Shown here in pieces: positions 15,270-21,001 of a stretch of DNA of 21,001 bases (its first letter is position 1; every line of letters starts with the position of its first letter). The notes beneath the pieces are model-generated. The model was not told the DNA's origin. It worked only from the letters and a program-made list of their open reading frames with translations, and did no database searches. The stretch is from contig CAIQIY010000426.1 in assembly GCA_903871975.1 (NCBI GenBank), positions 1-21,001 on the forward strand, written 5' to 3'. A program made the translations under genes and the position numbers. Source of the DNA: an uncultured Chloroflexota bacterium. GTDB taxonomy: Bacteria > Chloroflexota > Chloroflexia > Chloroflexales > Roseiflexaceae.

Positions 15270-16553
15270 TCAGGGGGCGCCGAACCACCGCTCGCGCAGT
15301 CGGCGATCAGCCTCGTCGACCGCTTGCTCGGGCGACAATACGCCACTGAGCACTTGGCGCTGCATCACACGCAGCTCCTGCTCGACCAGCGCGCGCTGCG
15401 GATAGGCCGGCATCGGCACAGCCACGGCCGCCTGGCTGCGAAACACACGCGCGATCGCCATCCGTGGCGTATCGCCCTCGAGAGGCAACGCCCCCCGTGC
15501 TGGCTGCATATCGCCCTCGAGCAATGCCCGTTGTGCGCTCTCGGAGCTGAGAAACCGCGCGAATGCCAGTGCCGTCCGCACTTCGCTGCCACCGAGCCGC
15601 CGATTGGCCACCAGCACGTCGGCACGCAGATACGGGCGCGCCGGCTGGTCGGTATCGCTCAGGCGCGGCAATGGCGCCACCGCCAGATTCTCGCCCCACA
15701 GGCCGCGATACAGCGCCAGATGATGGGCCCAGTCGAAGGTCATCAACGCCCGACCATTGCGCAATTCACGATCGACCAGGATGCTCTGTTCGGCCGGCGC
15801 GAGGAGCTCGTCGTCGGCCTGCAGCTGCTGCAACCAGGCGAGCCAGCGTGTTGCACCGGCACGCCCACTGCCCCCCAACGCGAGTGTGCCATCGTCGGCG
15901 AACACGCGCCCACCGAAGGCATACAGATATCCGATGGTGGTATCGACCGACAGATTCAGCGCCAGACCCCATACCGGCGCCGTGCCCCGCCGGTCGGTCA
16001 GGCCGCGTGCGCGCTCAAGCAGTGTCGCAGTGTCCTGGGGGGGCACCAGCACGTTGGCGCGGTTATAGTACAGCGCCAACGTGTCGAAGATCAGTGGCAC
16101 ACCATACAGTTGCCGGCGTGCATCGACCGTCGCGTAGGCTGCCGCCAGGCTCGCCGGGATGAAGTCGGCGAGTTCATCGGTGCTGAATGCATCATCGAGC
16201 GACAGCAACGCGCCATCGCGTGCCAGATCGCCGATCCAGGGATGCGGCACGATGGCGATGTGTGGACCGCTGCCACTCGCCGCCGCGCGGCGCAGCTCGC
16301 CGGCGAACGTCGCCAACGGCACTGCCTGCAGGCTGACGCGCCCCTGAGTGCTGGTGCGATTGAACTGCTCGACCAGACGACCGAGCGTCGCGCGCTCGCC
16401 GCCGTACCAGCCATGCCACAGGACCAACGTCGTCGCCGGCAGTGCCGCCGCGGTCGGACTTGTCGCACCGGGCGCCCCCGTGTCGGTGGGAGCCGCGCAC
16501 GCCACGGCGACGATGACCGCCAGCGCCATCACGGCGGCGCGTGCCCTCGCCAT
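15270..16553 (-). CDS. Sugar-type ABC solute-binding lipoprotein (family 1)
   Basis: A 427-residue extracellular solute-binding protein. It begins with a lipoprotein signal: basic MARARAA, a hydrophobic core, and AVAC with C19 as the lipidation site (Ala rather than Leu/Val at -3, slightly atypical). A Thr/Ala/Pro-rich linker follows. The mature part opens with LVLWHGWYGGERATL, and PLIFDTLALYYNR and NGRALMTFDWA match family 1 (maltose/oligosaccharide) binding proteins. It should be anchored outside the cytoplasmic membrane and bind a sugar or glycoside. Its ATG is just downstream of the asparaginase stop and uses GGAG inside the end of that gene, so the two are coupled. A GTG two codons earlier is possible but too close to that site. 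No ABC permease or ATPase gene is present. Confidence 0.87.
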   Translation of the reverse strand: MARARAAVMALAVIVAVACAAPTDTGAPGATSPTAAALPATTLVLWHGWYGGERATLGRLVEQFNRTSTQGRVSLQAVPLATFAGELRRAAASGSGPHIAIVPHPWIGDLARDGALLSLDDAFSTDELADFIPASLAAAYATVDARRQLYGVPLIFDTLALYYNRANVLVPPQDTATLLERARGLTDRRGTAPVWGLALNLSVDTTIGYLYAFGGRVFADDGTLALGGSGRAGATRWLAWLQQLQADDELLAPAEQSILVDRELRNGRALMTFDWAHHLALYRGLWGENLAVAPLPRLSDTDQPARPYLRADVLVANRRLGGSEVRTALAFARFLSSESAQRALLEGDMQPARGALPLEGDTPRMAIARVFRSQAAVAVPMPAYPQRALVEQELRVMQRQVLSGVLSPEQAVDEADRRLRERWFGAP

Positions 16554-16555
16554 GA

Positions 16556-17485
16556 TCACTCCATCGCCACCAGCGTGCGTGGCAATTCGTCGTAGTTCGC
16601 CATGCCATCGCGGCGGAAGACATACGTCCGCTCGTCGTCGGCAGTCGTCAGCGACACGTGGTTACCGGCGCGATCGATCGCGACCAGGTTCATCGCGTTG
16701 TTGGTTCCGCGCATGATCGGCCGAAGATCGTCGAACGCCTCGTGTGCTGCCTCTGCCAGCGTACGCCCGCACTTGAGATACAACACGACGCTGCGCGCGG
16801 TACTGGCGCGGATCGCCGCCTCGCCCCAGCCGGTGCACGCCGCGGCGCCGAACCGGTCATCGGCATAGTTGCCCGCACCGATGATCGGCGAGTCGCCGAG
16901 GCGCCCGGGGTATTTCCAGGCCCAGCCGCTGGTGCTCACCGCCGAGGCGATGCGGCCGGCGTTGTCTTGTGCGATGAAGTTCACGGTGCCGGTGACGTGC
17001 TCGGGGTCGCTGGTGAGGCCGGCCGAGCGCTTCAGCAATGCCGAGACCAGTTCGGGTATGCCGGCCCAGTCGATCATGTCGCGCCCCTCGATGCCGGCAC
17101 GCCAGGTTTCGGCAGCCTCGGGGGTCAGGAGGTCTTCGGCGGCCATGCCGAGCTCGGCAGCAAACCGCGCCGCCCCCTCGCCGACCAGCATCACGTGTGG
17201 CAGCTCGTCCATCACGCGGCGTGCGACCGAGATGGCGTAGCGGTAGCCCCGCAGTGCGCCGACGGTGCCAGCGCGCAGGCTGGTGCCATCCATGATCGAG
17301 GCATCGAGTTCGACCTGGCCGAGCAGGTTGGGGTAGCCGCCATAGCCGACAGAATGATCAGCGGGATTGTCCTCGACCAGGCGCGTGGCAGCTTCGACGG
17401 CATCGAGCGCCGAGCCGCCCGCCGCGAGAATCTGCCATGCTGCATCCATGCCGATTGAGCCGTTCGAGCTTGCAATGACGATCAT
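16556..17485 (-). CDS. Ntn-hydrolase of the glycosylasparaginase / isoaspartyl peptidase family (T2)
   Basis: A 309-residue self-processing hydrolase. The precursor should cut itself before T167 in TGTVNFIAQD, which becomes the N-terminal nucleophile. PGRLGDSPIIGAGNYADD (191-210) and CTGWGEAAIR form the substrate pocket. The alpha-subunit part (DHSVGYGGYPNLLGQ, ASIMDGTSLRAG, HVMLVGEGAARFA) is closer to N4-(beta-N-acetylglucosaminyl)-L-asparaginase than to plant-type L-asparaginase. The region after the nucleophile resembles isoaspartyl peptidases. It would release aspartate from glycosyl-asparagine or beta-aspartyl peptides. There is no signal peptide, so action is cytoplasmic. GAGGGA before the ATG at 17485 supports the start. 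It is first in the six-gene operon and has its own extended -10 promoter inside the gap after the TatD-like gene. Confidence 0.88.
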   Translation of the reverse strand: MIVIASSNGSIGMDAAWQILAAGGSALDAVEAATRLVEDNPADHSVGYGGYPNLLGQVELDASIMDGTSLRAGTVGALRGYRYAISVARRVMDELPHVMLVGEGAARFAAELGMAAEDLLTPEAAETWRAGIEGRDMIDWAGIPELVSALLKRSAGLTSDPEHVTGTVNFIAQDNAGRIASAVSTSGWAWKYPGRLGDSPIIGAGNYADDRFGAAACTGWGEAAIRASTARSVVLYLKCGRTLAEAAHEAFDDLRPIMRGTNNAMNLVAIDRAGNHVSLTTADDERTYVFRRDGMANYDELPRTLVAME

Positions 17486-17523
17486 CGTGGTTCCCTCGCG
17501 TGGTGCGCACCGATAGTGGTGGC

Positions 17524-17532
17524 AGTATAGCA
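17524..17532 (-). promoter_or_regulatory. Extended -10 promoter of the six-gene asparaginase operon
   Basis: The minus strand reads TGCTATACT, identical to the gdhA and LLM promoters. It predicts a start near 17517 and a leader of about 32 bases. No -35 box is seen. A ten-base palindrome GGTGCGCACC (17502-17511) lies six bases into the leader and could be an operator. Confidence 0.55.
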
Positions 17533-17561
17533 TCAAACCCGTGCGCTGGGCCGCTCACCGA

Positions 17562-18350
17562 TCAGTCGAGCAATGTGCGCCAGGGTGCCAGCCGCACGTC
17601 ATCGGCGATCAGGCGTCGCCAGTTGTCGCGGATGACCGCTGCCATCGCCGCGGTGTCCAGGCCATGAATATCGGCCAGCGCCGCGATCACGGCATCGAGC
17701 TCGCCCGGCATGCCGACACGCCCCAGCGCCCATTGTGCCGCGCCGGGATTATCGGTTTCGCTCAGGGTGCGTTCGAGCGGCGTCGCCGCCGCCAGCGCGC
17801 GCAGCTCGGCCGAGACGGGCATGGCACTGCCAAACGAACACCATGCGCCGTGCTCGAGCAGCGCGGCGAGCGTGTCGTGCGATCCGGAATACCAGTGGAT
17901 GATCGGCCGTCGCACGCGATGGCGCCGGAGTGCGCTGGCAACGTCGGCTTCGGCACCCTTGGTATGTAGCGAGACGATCTGGTCATTGATGGCCGCAGCG
18001 TGCAGCATGTGGTCCAGGACGCGGCGCTGGGCCGGGTGGTGCGCCGGATCGGGGTCGAGGACGTAGTCGAGCCCGACTTCGCCGATGATCGGTGTCGCTG
18101 CCAGGGCAGCGGCATGCTCGGCGAGGGCGCCGTCGAAACGATATGCTTGCCACGGGTGGATGCCAAAGCATGGAATGATCCAGCGACACCGTGTCGCCAG
18201 CGCCATGGTGCGTGCATGGCTCGCCGGGTCGAGCGACATCGCCACCGTGAGAATGCGGCGGGCGCTGATCTCGGCAATCGCCTGATCGGCCAGCACTGCA
18301 TCGGCGTACAGATCGAGATGCGTATGGGCATCGAGCAACCAGCTGACCAT
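17562..18350 (-). CDS. TatD-family metal-dependent hydrolase (putative deoxyribonuclease)
   Basis: A 262-residue amidohydrolase-fold enzyme with the full TatD metal-ligand set: DAHTHLD (H9, H11), GIHPW (H65), GEVGLDY (E91), SLHTKG (H129), IHWYSGS (H152) and ETDNPG (D200). Family members are divalent-metal 3'-5' nucleases implicated in DNA repair and quality control; other substrates occur in diverged relatives. The usual HxFSG motif appears here as HWYSG, a conservative change. Its ATG overlaps the TAA of the LLM oxidoreductase gene by one base (TAATG), so translation is coupled and both are probably driven from the promoter at 19455. It ends just upstream of the asparaginase promoter. Confidence 0.86.
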   Translation of the reverse strand: MVSWLLDAHTHLDLYADAVLADQAIAEISARRILTVAMSLDPASHARTMALATRCRWIIPCFGIHPWQAYRFDGALAEHAAALAATPIIGEVGLDYVLDPDPAHHPAQRRVLDHMLHAAAINDQIVSLHTKGAEADVASALRRHRVRRPIIHWYSGSHDTLAALLEHGAWCSFGSAMPVSAELRALAAATPLERTLSETDNPGAAQWALGRVGMPGELDAVIAALADIHGLDTAAMAAVIRDNWRRLIADDVRLAPWRTLLD

Positions 18351-19381
18351 TACGCCGGCACCGCCACGACGCCCAGCGCACGCCGCACTGCTGGCGCGAC
18401 GATGGTGCCGTACAGCTCGATCGCCCGCATGATCTGCCGGTGATCGGTCATCCCCAGGTCAATCTGCATCAGGAAGCGCTGATGGCCGAACAGCGCATGC
18501 TCGTACAGGATCTTCTCGATGACGTCGTCCGGGCTGCCCAACACCAGCGCGCCACGTGGGCCGGCGAGGTGTTCGAACTGCCGCGGCGTCATCGGCCCCC
18601 AGCCACGCTCGCGGCCGATGCGGCTCATCACTGCGGCGTATCCCGGGTAGCCCTGCGCCCGCGCGCTGGCGCGGTCGTCGGCGATGTAGCCTGGCGAGTT
18701 GATGCTCACGGGCAAGCGTGCCGGATCGTGCCCCGCCTCGGCTGCCGCGGTGCGGTAGAGCTGCACGAGCGGCGCGAACCGCTCGGGTGCACCACCGATG
18801 ATTGCCAACGCCAGCGGCAGGCCCAGTGTGGCGGCCCGAACGACCGACTCGGGCGTACCGCCGACGGCGATCCACACCGGCAGCGCGGCCACCCGTGGAT
18901 ATACCCCGCGGCCGTCGATTGATGGGCGGTGCGTGCCGCGCCAGCTGACGCGCTCGTGTTGCCGCAGCGCCAGCAGAAGCTCCAGCTTCTCGGCGAACAG
19001 GGCATCGTAATCGTCGAGGCGATAGCCGAACAGCGGGAATGACTCGATGAAAGAGCCACGGCCGACGATCAGTTCGGCACGCCCGCCCGAGAGATGGTCG
19101 AGCGTCGCGTACTGCTGATAGACGCGCACCGGATCATCGGAGCTGAGCACCGAGACGGCGCTGGTGAGCCGGATGCGCGTGGTGCGGGCGGCGGCGGCGG
19201 CCAGCACGACGGCTGGCGCCGAAACGGTATAGTCGGGGCGATGGTGCTCACCGATGCCGTACACATCAAGGCCGACGGCGTCGGCGAGTGCGATCTCGTC
19301 GAGCAGCTCGCGCAGCCGGCGGCCGGCGCCCGCGGGGGTAGCATCGTTCGTGTCGCCGAAACTGTAGATCCCGAGTTCCAT
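18350..19381 (-). CDS. LLM-class flavin-dependent oxidoreductase (luciferase-like)
   Basis: A 343-residue TIM-barrel flavoenzyme. MELGIYSFGD opens the first strand. GIGEHHRPDY (His-His at the flavin site), TSAVSVLSSDDPVRVYQQYATLDHLSGGRAEL and GRGSF are the core family signature, followed by LPVWIAVGGTPES and FLMQIDLG near the C-terminus. Relatives oxidise diverse small molecules (alkanes, aldehydes, nitrilotriacetate) using reduced FMN or F420; the specific substrate is unknown. Two ATGs in tandem (19384 and 19381) are possible; the second has better spacing from AGGA and is used here. It is divergent from IMP dehydrogenase and overlaps the TatD-like gene by one base. Confidence 0.9.
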   Translation of the reverse strand: MELGIYSFGDTNDATPAGAGRRLRELLDEIALADAVGLDVYGIGEHHRPDYTVSAPAVVLAAAAARTTRIRLTSAVSVLSSDDPVRVYQQYATLDHLSGGRAELIVGRGSFIESFPLFGYRLDDYDALFAEKLELLLALRQHERVSWRGTHRPSIDGRGVYPRVAALPVWIAVGGTPESVVRAATLGLPLALAIIGGAPERFAPLVQLYRTAAAEAGHDPARLPVSINSPGYIADDRASARAQGYPGYAAVMSRIGRERGWGPMTPRQFEHLAGPRGALVLGSPDDVIEKILYEHALFGHQRFLMQIDLGMTDHRQIMRAIELYGTIVAPAVRRALGVVAVPA

Positions 19382-19431
19382 CATCGTCCTGTCGTTGATT
19401 GGCTAGCCGGCTGGCGGTGCCGTCGTGCCAG

Positions 19432-19448
19432 CGCAGCATATGGCTGCG
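19432..19448 (-). promoter_or_regulatory. Possible 5'-terminal stem-loop of the LLM-tatD mRNA
   Basis: Read on the minus strand, CGCAGC and GCTGCG flank the loop CATAT. The 6-bp stem starts at 19448, the predicted first base of the transcript (seven bases past the -10 box). A second inverted repeat (GCTGGC/GCCAGC, 19410-19432) follows directly. Confidence 0.4.
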
Positions 19449-19454
19449 AACCTC

Positions 19455-19463
19455 AGTATAGCA
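19455..19463 (-). promoter_or_regulatory. Extended -10 promoter of the LLM oxidoreductase gene
   Basis: The minus strand reads TGCTATACT, the same nine bases as at gdhA and the asparaginase operon. It predicts a start near 19448 and a leader of about 65 bases. There is no recognisable -35 box. Confidence 0.55.
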
Positions 19464-19474
19464 GAGCCCGCGCC

Positions 19475-19489
19475 TGCGGGTCGCCCGCA
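19475..19489. promoter_or_regulatory. Dyad midway between divergent LLM and guaB promoters
   Basis: TGCGGG and CCCGCA flank TCG. The centre (19482) is within two bases of the midpoint between the two divergent -10 boxes, where both polymerases would place their -35 contacts. It is a good candidate for a shared operator. Confidence 0.35.
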
Positions 19490-19506
19490 CAGCCCTGCTC
19501 GCAGTA

Positions 19507-19512
19507 TATAAT
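19507..19512 (+). promoter_or_regulatory. -10 box of guaB
   Basis: TATAAT, a perfect hexamer within CAGTATATAATGG. It predicts a start at about 19519 and a leader of about 54 bases. No -35 box is visible. Confidence 0.6.
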
Positions 19513-19523
19513 GGCGGCGCACC

Positions 19524-19550
19524 GCGACGCCGGCACGGGGCGGCGTTCGC
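19524..19550 (+). promoter_or_regulatory. Hairpin in the guaB leader
   Basis: GCGACGCCG (19524-19532) pairs with CGGCGTTCGC (19541-19550), a nine-pair stem with one bulged T and an eight-base loop. It begins about five bases after the predicted transcription start and ends seven bases before the Shine-Dalgarno GAGAGGAG. Confidence 0.35.
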
Positions 19551-19572
19551 CAGCTTGAGAGGAGCCCAGGCA

Positions 19573-21001
19573 GTGGAGATCGATTGGGAGGCCAAGTTTG
19601 CCCGCGAAGGGCTCACCTTCGATGATGTCCTGCTCATCCCGGCAGAATCCCACGTCCTCCCGGCCAGCGTCGATGTGTCGGCACAACTTACCCGCGGCAT
19701 TCGCGTCAATATTCCGCTGGTCAGCGCAGCGATGGACACCGTGACCGAGCATCGCCTGGCGATCGCCATCGCCCGCGCCGGCGGCATCGGCTTCATCCAC
19801 AAGAACATGTCGGTCGAGGCACAGGCCGAGATGGTTCGCAAGGTCAAGCGCTCCGAGAGCGGCATGATCATCGATCCGATCACCATGCCCGTCGACCGTA
19901 CCGTCGGCGACGCGCTCGACCTGATGGCCGAATACCGCATCTCGGGCATTCCGATTACCACCGAACACGGCGATCTGGTCGGCATCATCACCAACCGCGA
20001 TCTGCGCTTCGAGACCGACCGGACGCGACCGGTGCGCGAGTTGATGACCAGCCGCGATCTGGTGACGGTGCCCGAAGGTACGACGCTCGATCAGGCGCGG
20101 GAGATCCTGCACCGGCACCGCATCGAGAAAGTGCTGGTGGTCGATGCTGCGGGGCGGTTGTCGGGCATGATCACTGTCAAAGACATCATGAAGCAGATCG
20201 AGTACCCCGATGCCTGCAAGGACGAGCATGGCCGCTTGCGCGTCGGTGCCGCCGTCGGGATCGCCGGCGACTATCTCGAGCGTGCTGCGGCACTGGTGCG
20301 CGTCGGTGTCGATGTGTTGGTGGTGGATACTGCCCACGGCCACTCGGTCGGCGTGTTGCATGGCGTGGTGGCGTTGCGCGAGCGCTTCCCCGATGTGCAG
20401 CTGGTCGCCGGCAATGTCTCGACGGGGAGCGGTGCCACCGCGCTGTGTGAGCGTGGCGTCGATGCCGTGAAGGTGGGTCAGGGCCCGGGCAGCATCTGCA
20501 CGACGCGCATCGTCACCGGCGCCGGCATGCCGCAGATCACGGCCGTGTCGGATTGCGCACGGGTGGCCGATCGCTATGGCGTGCCCGTGATCGCCGATGG
20601 CGGCATTCGCTACAGCGGTGACATCGCCAAGGCGATCGCTGCCGGCGGCCATACCGTGATGATTGGCTCGCTGCTCGCAGGAACCGATGAAAGCCCCGGC
20701 GAGACGATCCTCTATGAGGGGCGCAGCTACAAGTCATATCGGGGCATGGGTTCGCTCTCGGCGATGCATCAGGGGAGTGCCGACCGCTACGGTCAGAGCA
20801 GCGACCGCAAGAAGATGGTCGCCGAGGGCATCGAGGGGCGGGTGCCCTACAAAGGGCCGCTCGGCGACACGATCTTTCAGCTCGTCGGTGGGCTACGCTC
20901 GGGGATGGGCTACGTCGGCGCGGCCGATATTGCAGCGCTGCGCCGCGATGCCCGCTTCATCCGGATCTCGATGGCCGGCTTGATCGAGAGCCATCCCCAC
21001 G
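19573..21001 (+). CDS. guaB: IMP dehydrogenase, missing only its extreme C-terminus
   Basis: The first 476 residues of inosine-5'-monophosphate dehydrogenase, which oxidises IMP to XMP with NAD in the committed step of GMP synthesis. The right window edge cuts it about ten residues before the usual end. It shows the N-terminal LTFDDVLLIPAES and SAAMDTVTE. Two CBS regulatory domains follow (about residues 98-205, GIIT and GMIT strands). The catalytic loop is GPGSICTTR with C309, then ADGGIRYSGD, and the mobile flap MGSLSAM...DRYGQ ending EGRVPYKGPL. The start is a GTG, set by GAGAGGAG eight bases upstream; no in-frame ATG precedes the conserved N-terminus. The downstream GMP-synthesis neighbour, if any, is outside the window. 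Confidence 0.97.
   Translation, partial: MEIDWEAKFAREGLTFDDVLLIPAESHVLPASVDVSAQLTRGIRVNIPLVSAAMDTVTEHRLAIAIARAGGIGFIHKNMSVEAQAEMVRKVKRSESGMIIDPITMPVDRTVGDALDLMAEYRISGIPITTEHGDLVGIITNRDLRFETDRTRPVRELMTSRDLVTVPEGTTLDQAREILHRHRIEKVLVVDAAGRLSGMITVKDIMKQIEYPDACKDEHGRLRVGAAVGIAGDYLERAAALVRVGVDVLVVDTAHGHSVGVLHGVVALRERFPDVQLVAGNVSTGSGATALCERGVDAVKVGQGPGSICTTRIVTGAGMPQITAVSDCARVADRYGVPVIADGGIRYSGDIAKAIAAGGHTVMIGSLLAGTDESPGETILYEGRSYKSYRGMGSLSAMHQGSADRYGQSSDRKKMVAEGIEGRVPYKGPLGDTIFQLVGGLRSGMGYVGAADIAALRRDARFIRISMAGLIESHPH

Noticed and set aside
15156..16595. A 479-codon plus-strand frame opposite the solute-binding protein
   Set aside because: The minus strand encodes a clear lipoprotein signal and family 1 binding-protein motifs; the plus frame is Arg/Gln-rich.
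19453..20652. A 399-codon minus-strand frame opposite IMP dehydrogenase
   Set aside because: guaB is unmistakable on the plus strand, and the antisense product is His/Asp-rich and featureless.
1..21001. tRNA, rRNA, CRISPR arrays, insertion sequences, attachment sites or a replication origin
   Set aside because: I found no cloverleaf, ribosomal RNA signature, regularly spaced repeats, transposase or terminal inverted repeats, and no clustered DnaA boxes.

Overview
This is a GC-rich (roughly two thirds G+C by eye), gene-dense bacterial chromosomal window of mostly housekeeping metabolism. I see no phage, transposase, CRISPR array, tRNA or rRNA. The gene content (GT28-type diacylglycerol glycosyltransferase, M32 carboxypeptidase, single-subunit NADP isocitrate dehydrogenase, LLM flavin oxidoreductase next to a TatD nuclease) and the style of the proteins suggest a filamentous or thermophilic Chloroflexota-like organism. 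That placement is an impression, not a proof.

Layout. (1) 1-412 (-): 5' part of a glutamate dehydrogenase gene, divergent from a large GH106/alpha-L-rhamnosidase-like glycosidase (543-3296, +). (2) 3413-5988 (+): a class I/II aminotransferase and a UgtP/MGDG-synthase-like glycolipid glycosyltransferase, each with its own candidate extended -10 promoter. A strong hairpin follows, then a second hairpin in the convergent gap before isocitrate dehydrogenase (6219-7529, -). (3) 7573-7932: a gene-free, very GC-rich gap. (4) 7947-10221 (+): an orphan DNA methyltransferase whose -10 box lies so close to its ATG that the message should be leaderless, a Gfo/Idh/MocA oxidoreductase, and a severely truncated acyltransferase-3 relic. 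(5) 10290-12187 (+): M32 carboxypeptidase overlapping a four-helix membrane protein. (6) 17485-12171 (-): a tightly packed six-gene run: Ntn-type asparaginase, solute-binding lipoprotein, MFS transporter, Nudix hydrolase, two-helix membrane protein, and an unrecognised protein with a faint eIF2B/MtnA-like pattern. (7) 19381-17562 (-): LLM oxidoreductase and TatD-like hydrolase, coupled by a one-base stop/start overlap. (8) 19573-end (+): IMP dehydrogenase, almost complete, divergent from the LLM gene.

How the genes may work together. Most neighbours look like independent housekeeping units. The six-gene minus-strand cluster is the one that looks like a pathway: a periplasm-facing binding lipoprotein and an MFS carrier sit with a glycosylasparaginase-type hydrolase and a Nudix enzyme. 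Uptake and breakdown of a glyco-asparagine or aspartyl compound is a reasonable but unproven reading.

The most interesting signal outside the genes is regulatory. Six candidate promoters have an extended -10 element (TGn followed by a TATACT-like hexamer) and no recognisable -35 box. At several candidate promoters an inverted repeat starts at or within about ten bases of the predicted transcription start, which would give mRNAs with 5'-terminal stem-loops. All of this was found by eye and has not been tested statistically.
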